Source: Acidobacteriota bacterium
GTDB lineage: Bacteria > Acidobacteriota > Terriglobia > Terriglobales > Acidobacteriaceae
Reading direction: 5' to 3'
DNA length: 29,930 nt
Assembly (NCBI GenBank): GCA_028873155.1
Contig: JAGWML010000005.1
Coordinates: 1 to 29,930 of the forward strand
Numbering within the stretch: position 1 is the first letter of the stretch; the number at the start of each line of letters is the position of its first letter. The translations under genes were made by a program, and so were the position numbers. The notes beneath the pieces were generated by a model. It had not been told where the DNA came from, did no database searches, and saw only the letters and a list, made by a program, of their open reading frames with translations. Of the stretch, positions 16,037 through 24,227 are shown in pieces.

Positions 16037-17824
16037 ATGGAAACCACAGTTCTCGCGCCCGAGGGCACAACACACTTCACGGACGAGCAGAGAGACTATC
16101 TCCGCGCATTCTTCACTGGCGCGTCCGCGCACCTGCGTCCCTTCGCCGGGCACACGCGCGAAGGCCTGCTCACCCACGACGCCGCATCCGGCACGGCCAA
16201 CCTCGCCGCCGAGTCCGAGCCTGCAGTCCACGGCACCCCGGTCTCCGACCTCTGCCGCGAAGAGCTTTGGAAGTACGAAGAGAATCCGCTCGACATCTGG
16301 GACAAGCTCCTCGCGCACGCCGATGAAAATCGCGCCCCCGCGCCCGACGATCTCTTCCGCTTCAAGTTCCACGGCCTCTTCTACGTCGCCCCTGCGCAGG
16401 ATTCTTTCATGCTCCGCCTGCGCATTCCCGGCGGCATACTCAGCGCGCATCAGCTTCGCGGCCTCGCGCAGATGGCCGAAGAATGGGGCTCTAGCCGCGC
16501 CGATCTCACCACCCGCGCCAACCTGCAGATTCGCGAGTTCGCTCCCGCAAACATCGTGCGCGTCCTCAACCGCCTCCACTCGCTCGGCCTCACCTCGCGC
16601 GGCTCCGGCGCAGACAACATCCGCAACATCACCGCCTCGCCCACCAGTGGCCTCGATCCCGCCGAGCTCATCGACGTGCGCCCGCTCGCCGACGCGCTCC
16701 ACTACTACATCCTCAACTCGCGCGACCTCTACGGCCTCCCGCGCAAATTCAACGTCGCCTTCGACTCCGGCGGCTCCATCAGCGTCGTCGCCGATACCAA
16801 CGACATCGGCTTCGTCGCCGTCCGTGTTGCCGAGGGTCGCAGCGTTCCCGCCGGCGTTTACTTCCGCGTTCTGCTCTGCGGCATCACCGGGCACAAACAA
16901 TTTGCAAGGGACTGCGGCCTGCTTCTGCGCCCCGAACAAGCCGTCGCCGTTGCCGCCGCCATGATGCGCGTCTTCTCTGAGAACGGCGACCGCACCGACC
17001 GCAAAAAAGCCCGCCTCAAATACCTCATCGACAAGTGGGGCGTCGAGCGCTTCCTCGCCGAAACCGAAAAGCGCCTGGCCTTCCCGCTGCTCCGCGTTCC
17101 GGAAAGCGAGTGCGAACCGCGCAGTCCCATTGACCGCGCCGGCCACATCGGCGTGCATCCGCAGCGTCAGCCCGGCCTGCACTCCATCGGTGTCGCCGTC
17201 CCTGTCGGCCGCCTGCCCGTCGCCCAGATGCGCGCCCTCGCCGATGTCGCCGACCGCTTCGGCTCCGGCGAGCTGCGCCTCACGGTCTGGCAGAATCTCC
17301 TCATCCCCAACGTTGCCGGTGAGAACCTCGAAACCGCGCTCGCCGCCATTCGCGCCGCCGGTCTCGACGTCACCGCCGGTGCTGTTCTGCGTGGCACCGT
17401 CGCCTGCACCGGCAATCGCGGTTGCAAATACGCCGCCACCGATACCAAGGCCCACGCCGTCGCCCTCGCGCACTCCCTCGATACGCGCTTTCCCATTCAA
17501 CAGCCCGTCAATCTCCACGTCACCGGCTGCCCTCACTCCTGCGCGCAACACTACATCGGCGACGTCGGCCTGCTCGGCACAAAGGTCAACGGAGCCGAGG
17601 GCTACCAGGTCGTCATCGGCGGCGGCTCCGACCAGGACCGCGGACTCGCTCGCGAGCTGATTCCCTCCATCGCCTTCGCCGATCTGCCGCCGGTGATGGA
17701 CCGCCTCTTCGCCGCCTACACAGATCAGCGCGCGCCGGAAGAATCCTTCCTCGCCTTCAGCCGCCGCCACTCCATCGATGAACTCAAAGCCTTCTGTGCA
17801 ACAAAGGAGACCACGCAGCCATGA
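16037..17824 (+). CDS. nirA: Siroheme [4Fe-4S] nitrite (or sulfite) reductase
   Basis: Six-electron reduction of nitrite to ammonium in the cytoplasm. The 595-residue protein has the two-fold repeat of the nitrite/sulfite reductase family: a first ferredoxin-like half with TTRANLQIREF near 158-168 and LYGLPRKFNVAFD, and a second half starting GVHPQRQPGLHSIGV. The four cofactor cysteines are Cys457 and Cys463 (CTGNRGC, spacing C-x5-C) and Cys498 and Cys502 (CPHSC, C-x3-C), which bridge the cluster to siroheme. ATG 16037 is preceded by AAGGA; a GTG at 15854 would add 61 residues of non-coding character. The stop overlaps the start of the flavoprotein gene (ATGA at 17821-17824). Sulfite as substrate is possible from sequence alone; the nitrate genes around it favour nitrite. 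Confidence 0.87.
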   Translation: METTVLAPEGTTHFTDEQRDYLRAFFTGASAHLRPFAGHTREGLLTHDAASGTANLAAESEPAVHGTPVSDLCREELWKYEENPLDIWDKLLAHADENRAPAPDDLFRFKFHGLFYVAPAQDSFMLRLRIPGGILSAHQLRGLAQMAEEWGSSRADLTTRANLQIREFAPANIVRVLNRLHSLGLTSRGSGADNIRNITASPTSGLDPAELIDVRPLADALHYYILNSRDLYGLPRKFNVAFDSGGSISVVADTNDIGFVAVRVAEGRSVPAGVYFRVLLCGITGHKQFARDCGLLLRPEQAVAVAAAMMRVFSENGDRTDRKKARLKYLIDKWGVERFLAETEKRLAFPLLRVPESECEPRSPIDRAGHIGVHPQRQPGLHSIGVAVPVGRLPVAQMRALADVADRFGSGELRLTVWQNLLIPNVAGENLETALAAIRAAGLDVTAGAVLRGTVACTGNRGCKYAATDTKAHAVALAHSLDTRFPIQQPVNLHVTGCPHSCAQHYIGDVGLLGTKVNGAEGYQVVIGGGSDQDRGLARELIPSIAFADLPPVMDRLFAAYTDQRAPEESFLAFSRRHSIDELKAFCATKETTQP

Positions 17825-19584
17825 CCTCCACTGCTCCCTTCATCCCTGAAAACGCGCCCTTCACCGCCGAGCAGCGCGCATGGCTCAACGGCTTCCTCGC
17901 CGGCGTCTTTGCGCAGCAGCAGCCCGCCGCGGCCGCGCCCCAGGCATCGCTGCGCATCGCCCTCCTCTACGCTTCCCAGTCCGGAACCGCCGAGGGCCTC
18001 GCCCGCAAACTCGCCAAAGAGCTCAAGGCCCAGGGCCACATGCCCGCCGTCTCCACCCTCGTCGGCTACACGCCCGCCGCCCTCGCCGCGGAGCAGTGCG
18101 CCATCCTCTTCGCCAGCACCTACGGCGACGGCGACGCGCCCGACGGCGTTCAGCCCTTCTACGAGCAGCTCTGCCTCGAGCACTTCCCCCGCTACGAGAA
18201 ACTCTCCTACGCCGTCTTCGCTCTCGGCGACCGCCACTACGAACACTTCTGCAAATTCGGTAACGATCTCGATACCCGCCTCGCCGCTCTCGGCGCCAAT
18301 CGCCTCCTCAACCGCGTCGATTGCGATGTCGATGTCGATGCGCCCTTCGCGGAGTGGAAGGAGATCCTCCTGCCGCGCCTGCGCGAGCACGGCAGTGCGC
18401 CAAAGGCCGCTAAGCCAGCCAGCCCTGCTCCCGAGTCAACCCCTTCCGCACACGCAGCTCTCGCCTTCACCCGCGAAAATCCTGCGCTCGCGCCGCTCGT
18501 CGACAAACAGCCGCTCACGCGCCCCGGCTCCGCCAAGCTCACCCTTCATCTCGCCTTCTCCACCGCAGACTCCGGCCTCACCTATGAAGCCGGCGACGCC
18601 TGCGGCGTTCTGCCCAGCAACGACGCTAACCTCGTCGCCGAAATTCTCCAGGCGCTGCGCTTCAACGGCAACGAGCAGGTGCAGTGCGGCAAGGCCGGCC
18701 TCACCACCCTCCACGACGCCCTCACGCATCATCTCCAGGTCACGCGCCTCAGCCGCAAGCTCGTGCAGGAGTACGCCCGCCTCGGCCAGTGCGCGCGCCT
18801 GCTCGCCATGCTCGCGCCTGAGAACAAAGCCCAGCTCGACGCATACACCTACGATCGCGGGCTCATCGACCTGCTCCTCGAGTACCCCGGCGTCATCACC
18901 GATGCCGCCGAGCTCGTCACGCTCCTGCCCAAACTCACGCCGCGTCTCTACTCCATCTCCTCCAGCCCGCTTGCCCACGCCGGCCAGCTCCATGCCACCG
19001 TCGCCGTCGTCCGCTTCCACGCGCACAATCGCGACCGCGGCGGCGTCTGCTCCACGCTCTTTGCAGATCGCACCCAGATCGCCGACCGCCTGCCTATCTA
19101 CATCCAGCCCAACAAGAAATTCCGCCTGCCCGCCGCCGACGCGCCCATGATCATGATCGGTCCCGGCACCGGCGTCGCGCCCTTCCGCGGATTCCTCCAC
19201 GAGCGCCGCGCCCTCGGCGCCAAAGGCCGTAACTGGCTCTTCTTCGGCGAGCGCAGCGCCGCCACCAGCTTTCTCTATCGCGAAGAACTCGAAGCCATGC
19301 ACGCCGACGGCCACCTCACCCGCTTCGACACCGCCTTCTCGCGCGACCAGGAACACAAAGTCTACGTGCAGGACCGCATGATCGCGCAGGCCCCAACCTT
19401 CTGGAGCTGGCTCCAGGATGGCGCCGGCGTCTATGTCTGCGGCGACGCATCCCGCATGGCCAAAGACGTGCACGCCGCTCTTCTCAAAATTGTCGAAACG
19501 CAGGGCGCCATGTCGCCGCACGCCGCCGAGGAATACGTGCACTCCCTCAAGGATCAGCACCGCTACCACCGCGACGTCTATTAG
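17821..19584 (+). CDS. CysJ-like NADPH-dependent FAD/FMN flavoprotein reductase
   Basis: A 587-residue diflavin reductase that would move electrons from NADPH through FAD and FMN to the siroheme reductase, and perhaps to other acceptors. An N-terminal segment (FTAEQRAWLNGFLAG) precedes a flavodoxin domain with SQSGTAE at 52-58 for the FMN phosphate and ASTYGDGDAPDG for the isoalloxazine loop. The FAD part has RLYSISS at 375-381 and GGVCST. The NADP-binding part has GPGTG at 447-451, FFGER, and YVCGDASRMAKDV. The protein ends YHRDVY with a terminal aromatic residue, as in CysJ and cytochrome P450 reductase. It overlaps nirA by 4 bases, so the pair is coupled. It is annotated as sulfite reductase alpha in many genomes; here a nitrite reductase partner fits better. 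Confidence 0.88.
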   Translation: MTSTAPFIPENAPFTAEQRAWLNGFLAGVFAQQQPAAAAPQASLRIALLYASQSGTAEGLARKLAKELKAQGHMPAVSTLVGYTPAALAAEQCAILFASTYGDGDAPDGVQPFYEQLCLEHFPRYEKLSYAVFALGDRHYEHFCKFGNDLDTRLAALGANRLLNRVDCDVDVDAPFAEWKEILLPRLREHGSAPKAAKPASPAPESTPSAHAALAFTRENPALAPLVDKQPLTRPGSAKLTLHLAFSTADSGLTYEAGDACGVLPSNDANLVAEILQALRFNGNEQVQCGKAGLTTLHDALTHHLQVTRLSRKLVQEYARLGQCARLLAMLAPENKAQLDAYTYDRGLIDLLLEYPGVITDAAELVTLLPKLTPRLYSISSSPLAHAGQLHATVAVVRFHAHNRDRGGVCSTLFADRTQIADRLPIYIQPNKKFRLPAADAPMIMIGPGTGVAPFRGFLHERRALGAKGRNWLFFGERSAATSFLYREELEAMHADGHLTRFDTAFSRDQEHKVYVQDRMIAQAPTFWSWLQDGAGVYVCGDASRMAKDVHAALLKIVETQGAMSPHAAEEYVHSLKDQHRYHRDVY

Positions 19585-19591
19585 GGCCGCA

Positions 19592-20419
19592 TCAGGCCGG
19601 CGTCGCCAGCGGCTTCGTGCGGTCCGTCCGCATCGTCGGCACCGCCGCCAGCAGGCTACGCGTGTACTCGTGCTCCGGCGCGGTCAGCACGCGATGCGTC
19701 GCGCCCGTCTCCACCACCTCGCCCCCGCGCATCACCGCAATGCGATGCGCCACCTCGCCCACCACCGCCAGGTCGTGCGAGATAAACAGCATCGCCATCC
19801 CGTGCTCCTGCTGCAATCGCTTCAGAAGCTCCAGAATCTGCGCCTGCACCGTCACATCCAGCGCCGTCGTCGGTTCGTCGGCAATCACCAGCCGCGGCCT
19901 GTGCATCAGCGCCATCGCAATCAAAATGCGCTGCCGCTGCCCGCCGGAGAACTGGTGCGGATAATCCCCATACCGCTGCGCCGCCTCGGGAATCGCCACC
20001 GCCTCCAGCGCCGCAATCGCCCGCGCCTTCGCCTCGCGCCGCGTGCAGCGCGCATCATGCGCCAGCGCGCACTCCGCCACTTGCCGCCCGATTTTCATCA
20101 CGGGATTCAGAGCCGTCATCGGCTCCTGAAAGATCATCGCGATCGCGCGCCCGCGCAGCGTGCGCAGCACGCTCTCTGGCTGCCGCAGCAGGTCCATCGC
20201 CTCGCCGCTCGCGTTGTCGCGCCAGAGAATCTGCCCCGCAACCTGAGCCGCGGGCCCCAGCAGCCCCGGAATCGCCAGCGCCGTCGCGCTCTTGCCTGAG
20301 CCCGACTCGCCCACCAGCCCCAGCACCTCGCCGGGTTCCACGCGCAGGCTCACACCGCGCACCGCTTCCGTCGCGCCAAAGCGAATCCGCAAATCCCTTG
20401 TCTCGACCAGCGGCGGCAT
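19592..20419 (-). CDS. DppD/OppD-like ABC transporter ATP-binding protein
   Basis: A 275-residue ATPase of the peptide/nickel ABC importer family. Walker A is GESGSGKS at 37-44, Q-loop FQEPMTALNP around 97-106, signature FSGGQRQRI at 157-165, Walker B RLVIADEP at 176-183 and the H-loop in FISHDLAVV. Family members are usually 320-330 residues with a C-terminal oligo_HPY domain; this one stops soon after LLAAVPTMRTD, where that domain normally starts. No permease, binding protein or second ATPase is next to it, so its transporter must be elsewhere or it has another role. It lies 38 bases downstream of the YeiH-like gene on the same strand and converges on the flavoprotein gene with 7 bases between stops. 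Confidence 0.85.
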   Translation of the reverse strand: MPPLVETRDLRIRFGATEAVRGVSLRVEPGEVLGLVGESGSGKSATALAIPGLLGPAAQVAGQILWRDNASGEAMDLLRQPESVLRTLRGRAIAMIFQEPMTALNPVMKIGRQVAECALAHDARCTRREAKARAIAALEAVAIPEAAQRYGDYPHQFSGGQRQRILIAMALMHRPRLVIADEPTTALDVTVQAQILELLKRLQQEHGMAMLFISHDLAVVGEVAHRIAVMRGGEVVETGATHRVLTAPEHEYTRSLLAAVPTMRTDRTKPLATPA

Positions 20420-20457
20420 ACGCCCATGCTACGGCATCCCGCCGCGCGCCTTCCCCG

Positions 20458-21414
20458 TTACAGGTGAATCCACCCCGCACGAATCAGCGCCAGCGATCCC
20501 GTCGCCACCACAATCCACAGCACGATGCCCTGCACCAGCGGCCGCACACCCACCTCGCGCAGCGTCTCCTTCGACAGCCCCGTGCCAATCAGAAACAGCG
20601 TCACCGTCAGCCCGATGATGCCCAGGTGCTTCATCTCGCCATACGCCACGTGAAACATCGGCAGATAGGTATTCGCCACCGCCGCCAGGCAGAAAAGCAC
20701 AATGAACCACGGCCACTGAATGCGCGCATTGCTCTTCGTCAGCGACGCCGTGCCCAGCGACATCGGCACAATCCACAGCGCGCGCGCCAGCTTCACCGTC
20801 GTGCCCACGGCCAGTGCCACCGCGCCATACTTCGCCGCCGCGCCCACCACCGAGCTCGTGTCATGAATCGCCAACGCCGCCCACAGTCCGAACTGCGTCT
20901 GCGTCAGGTGCAGCAGATTGCCAATGATTGGAAACGCAATCAGCGCCACCGAGTTCAGCACAAACACCGTCCCCAGCGACACCGCAATCTCCTCTTCCGT
21001 CGCATCGGCAATCGGCGCCACCGCTGCAATCGCGCTGCCGCCGCAGATCGCCGTCCCCGCCGAAATCAGAAATGACACGCGCTTCTTCACCGCCAGCGCC
21101 TTACCCAGCGCCCAGCCCAGCCCCATCGCAAACGTAATGCTCAGCGCCGTGTACACAAAGCCCGACCGCCCCACGCGCAGCACCTGCGCCAGATCCATGC
21201 CAAACCCCAGCCCCACCACGGACACCTGCAGCAGCAGCTTCGACAGCCGCTTCGCATCCAGATGATAGGGGTGAGCAAACGTCAGGCCGTAGAGCAATCC
21301 TGCAACAAGAGCCAGCGGCGGCGAGAGCAGTCCGCTGGCGGCGACGATCAGACCGGCAAAAAAGATATTCTTGGACACATCCTCAGCATGCCGGTGATCT
21401 TTCCGCCCGTCCAA
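20458..21414 (-). CDS. YeiH/UPF0324-family putative sulfate/sulfite exporter
   Basis: A hydrophobic protein of up to 318 residues with about nine or ten helices and the UPF0324 motifs SAGTAICGGSAIAAVAP in the middle and HDTSSVVGAA in the second half. Members of this family are listed as putative sulfate exporters; the transported species is not firmly established. The start is unclear: TTG at 21414 has only a weak AGAAG upstream, and GTG at 21378 has a GAGGA that sits too close. The hydrophobic core begins at SKNIFFAGL just after either start. It sits upstream of the lone ABC ATPase and diverges from the RND pump operon. Its position near a siroheme reductase may be coincidental. Confidence 0.8.
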   Translation of the reverse strand: MDGRKDHRHAEDVSKNIFFAGLIVAASGLLSPPLALVAGLLYGLTFAHPYHLDAKRLSKLLLQVSVVGLGFGMDLAQVLRVGRSGFVYTALSITFAMGLGWALGKALAVKKRVSFLISAGTAICGGSAIAAVAPIADATEEEIAVSLGTVFVLNSVALIAFPIIGNLLHLTQTQFGLWAALAIHDTSSVVGAAAKYGAVALAVGTTVKLARALWIVPMSLGTASLTKSNARIQWPWFIVLFCLAAVANTYLPMFHVAYGEMKHLGIIGLTVTLFLIGTGLSKETLREVGVRPLVQGIVLWIVVATGSLALIRAGWIHL

Positions 21415-21534
21415 GCAGAACTTCTCATGGCCGATAGGCTCGTCTTATCAGAGGTCTTCCGACCCCACCCGCAGCCCGCCTCTTCGCCCTCTCATCGCCG
21501 TCAGTCCGCACTGTGTCACATCCTCTCGCCGCCC

Positions 21535-21561
21535 ATTTGCGCTATCTTCGAATACGCAAAT
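21535..21561. promoter_or_regulatory. Inverted repeat upstream of the RND pump operon, candidate operator
   Basis: ATTTGCG at 21535-21541 is perfectly repeated in inverse as CGCAAAT at 21555-21561, with 20 bases between the starts of the arms and 13 between them. It lies about 95 bases before the first pump gene and stands out as AT-rich in a GC-rich background. A dimeric repressor site is possible; no regulator gene is adjacent. Confidence 0.35.
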
Positions 21562-21654
21562 ACGCTGCGCGCCGCCGCGCCTACTCCTTCGGCCTTCCCC
21601 CCGAATGCTCCCCAACTCGCCCCCATGTAACAAATTCCCCAGAGGATGGCTTTT

Positions 21655-23091
21655 ATGAGTTGCATGACCAGCACAAGAACATCTCATCTGCTTCATCTCC
21701 CCCGGCTGCCGGTTGCCTCCCGCGCCCTGTCGGTCGCACTTGCGGCGTTCGCTGCCATGGCAACCGCGCAGGCTCCCGCGCCCGGCCAGCCCGCGTCCGG
21801 CTCTGCTGAACCCGCGCTCACCCTCCACGATGCCATCCGCCAGGCCCTTGGCCAGAGCCCCGATGCCGCCGCGGCCACCGCCGATGTGCAGGGGGCCAAA
21901 GCTCAGGCCTCGCTCGCCCGCACCATGTTCCTCCCCCAGCTCAACTTCACTGAGGACATCTCCCGCGGCGACGACCCCGTCTACGTCTTCGGCTCCCGCC
22001 TGCGCCAGCAGCAGTTCACCCAGTCCAACTTCGCTCTCAACGCGCTCAACAAACCCCAGCCCATCGGCAACTTCGCCACCCGCCTCAGCGGCCAGTGGCT
22101 CGCGTTTGACTCCTTCAAAACCCAGCGCACCATCCGCAGCGCCGACCAGATGCGCCAATCCGCCAGCTCTGCGCAGCAGGCCGTCAACCAGAAGATCGTC
22201 CTCGACGTCGTCTCCGCCTATCAATCCGTGCTCTACGCTGAGCGCCAGGTTCAGGTGGCGCAGCACGAGCAGGAGACCGCCGCCGCGCTTCTCGCCTCCG
22301 TGGACGATCGCGTCAAGGCCGGCCTCGCCGTCGAGTCCGACCGCATGTCGGCTCAGGTCAGCGTCGCCGCGCGCAAGCAGGAGCTCATCGCCGCGCAGGG
22401 CGCACTCGAACTCGCCTGGGCGCAGCTCCGCCTCGCCATGGGCGCACCCGATCTTCAGACCGCACAGGTCCAGCCCATTCAGCCGCACCAGTTCCCGCAG
22501 GCCGCGCTCGAAGAAGAGATCGCCACCGCCGCCAGAACACGTCCCGACCTCGCCGCGCTCGCGCATGCGCAGTCGGCGCAATCCTCCGCGGTCGCCGCTG
22601 CAAAATCCGACTTCGGCCCGCGCATCGGCGCTTACGGCAACTGGGAGCAGGACCGGCCCACCTTCGCCGGCTCTGGCGGCAACAACTGGGTCGCCGGCGC
22701 GCAACTGACCCTCGACATTCTGCCCTTCTCGCGCCGCGCCCAGCTCCAGCAGCAGAAGGCCGCGCAGCTCCGCGTCGATGCGCAGAAGAGCACCGCCGAT
22801 CAGCAGATGCGCCTGCAGGTCAGCCAGGCTCACATCGCCCGCCAGACCGCATCGCTCTCGCTGGACACCGCGCGCGCCGCCGTCGATCAGTCCACGGAGA
22901 GCCTACGCATTCTGCGCAACCGCTATAACGCGGGTCTTGCCACCATCACCGATCTGCTGGCCGCCGAAGATGCCGAGCGGCAGGCGCAGACCAACTACTG
23001 GCATGCCGTCTACGGAAACGCCGTGGCCTATGCCCAGCTACTTTTCGCGACAGGGACTCTCACTCCCGATGCGGCGGAGGATTTGCAATGA
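21655..23091 (+). CDS. TolC-family outer-membrane efflux protein
   Basis: Outer-membrane exit duct for the RND pump encoded downstream. The 478-residue protein has a signal peptide ending near AMATAQA and the internally repeated helical domain of TolC proteins: LTLHDAIRQALGQSPD at the start of the first repeat and a coiled second repeat with YNAGLATITDLLAAEDAERQAQTNYWHAVY near the C-terminus, the classic TolC pattern. There is no lipobox. I prefer ATG 21655, with AGAGG nine bases upstream, over ATG 21646, which is only one base from that site. The stop overlaps the next start (ATGA at 23088-23091). Substrate unknown. Confidence 0.9.
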   Translation: MSCMTSTRTSHLLHLPRLPVASRALSVALAAFAAMATAQAPAPGQPASGSAEPALTLHDAIRQALGQSPDAAAATADVQGAKAQASLARTMFLPQLNFTEDISRGDDPVYVFGSRLRQQQFTQSNFALNALNKPQPIGNFATRLSGQWLAFDSFKTQRTIRSADQMRQSASSAQQAVNQKIVLDVVSAYQSVLYAERQVQVAQHEQETAAALLASVDDRVKAGLAVESDRMSAQVSVAARKQELIAAQGALELAWAQLRLAMGAPDLQTAQVQPIQPHQFPQAALEEEIATAARTRPDLAALAHAQSAQSSAVAAAKSDFGPRIGAYGNWEQDRPTFAGSGGNNWVAGAQLTLDILPFSRRAQLQQQKAAQLRVDAQKSTADQQMRLQVSQAHIARQTASLSLDTARAAVDQSTESLRILRNRYNAGLATITDLLAAEDAERQAQTNYWHAVYGNAVAYAQLLFATGTLTPDAAEDLQ

Positions 23092-24227
23092 AGCTTCTCG
23101 TATCCACCTGTGTGCTCGCCGCCTCGTCGGCGCTTCTCGCCGGCTGCAACTCCGGCCAGCCCGCTTCCCCGGCTGCGCCAGAGACCGTACAGGCGCGCGT
23201 CGTCCAGAGCCGCCAGCAGCTTGCGCCCGTCAACGTCTCCGCCACCGGCACCATCCACGCCCACGAGTCCGCTGTGCTCTCGGCGCAGGTCATGGGCCAC
23301 GTGCAGCAGGTCCTCGTGCATGAAGGCGACAGCGTCAAGGCCGGCCAGACTCTCGTCCTCCTCGACGACGCTTCCATGCGCGCCTCAGTCGATCAGGCGC
23401 AGGCCGCTGTCAAGGCAGTTCAAGGCCAGCAGGCCGCCGTGCAAACACAGGCCGACCTCGCCACCAGCACCCTCGCCCGCTACCAGCAGTTGCAGGCACA
23501 GAAGAGCGTCAGCCCGCAGGAGATGGATGAGGTCTCGCGCCGCGCGCAGGCCGCCTCCGCACAGGTCGAGGCCATTCACGCGCAGGCCCAGGCCGCGCAG
23601 GCCCAGGAGACAAGCGCCCGCACCATGCTCGGTTACACTCGCGTCCGCGCTCCCTTCGCCGGCATCGTCACCGCGCGCATGGTCGATCCCGGCGCGCTCG
23701 CGTCCCCTGGCGTTCCGCTGCTTCAGGTCGACAGCGCCGGTCCGCTCGAACTGCAGACCACCGTCGATGAGTCCGTCATCGCCAATGTCCGCAAGGGCAT
23801 GACGCTGCCCGTCTCTGTCGATGCCGCGCCCGGCACGGCCATCAGCGGCACCGTCAGCGAAATCGTGCCCGCCGCCGATCCTGCCAGCCACAGCTTCCTT
23901 GTCAAGATCACCCTCCCCCACTCCGCCCAGCTTCGCGCCGGCATGTACGGCACCGCAGCCATTCCCACCGGCTCGCATCAGGCCATCCTCGTCCCGCGCT
24001 CCGCCGTTCTGTTGCGCGGCTCGCTCAACTGCGCCTACGTCCTCGACAGCAACAACGTGGCACAGCTGCGCTACGTCACCCTCGGCTCCGCGCAGGGCTC
24101 CATGGTCGAAGTCCTCTCCGGCATCTCCGCCGGCGAACAGCTCGTCGACGATCCCGCCGACCGCGATCTCGCCGGCAAGCGCATCGCCGCATCCAGCACC
24201 GCCGTTTCGAGCGAGGCCCGGCAATGA
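23088..24227 (+). CDS. RND efflux periplasmic adaptor lipoprotein (HlyD/AcrA family)
   Basis: Membrane fusion protein linking the RND pump to the TolC-like duct. The 379-residue protein has a lipoprotein signal ending LLAGC with Cys20 as the lipidation site. It then shows the barrel-sandwich (lipoyl) halves, VMGHVQQVLVHEGDSVKAGQ with LVLLDD, and GYTRVRAPFAGIVTARMVDPG, around an alpha-helical hairpin of about 100-170 rich in Ala and Gln. A beta-barrel domain and a C-terminal membrane-proximal domain (VPRSAVLLRG) follow. It overlaps both neighbours by 4 bases. The order duct, adaptor, pump is unusual compared with adaptor-pump-duct but common enough. Confidence 0.9.
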   Translation: MKLLVSTCVLAASSALLAGCNSGQPASPAAPETVQARVVQSRQQLAPVNVSATGTIHAHESAVLSAQVMGHVQQVLVHEGDSVKAGQTLVLLDDASMRASVDQAQAAVKAVQGQQAAVQTQADLATSTLARYQQLQAQKSVSPQEMDEVSRRAQAASAQVEAIHAQAQAAQAQETSARTMLGYTRVRAPFAGIVTARMVDPGALASPGVPLLQVDSAGPLELQTTVDESVIANVRKGMTLPVSVDAAPGTAISGTVSEIVPAADPASHSFLVKITLPHSAQLRAGMYGTAAIPTGSHQAILVPRSAVLLRGSLNCAYVLDSNNVAQLRYVTLGSAQGSMVEVLSGISAGEQLVDDPADRDLAGKRIAASSTAVSSEARQ

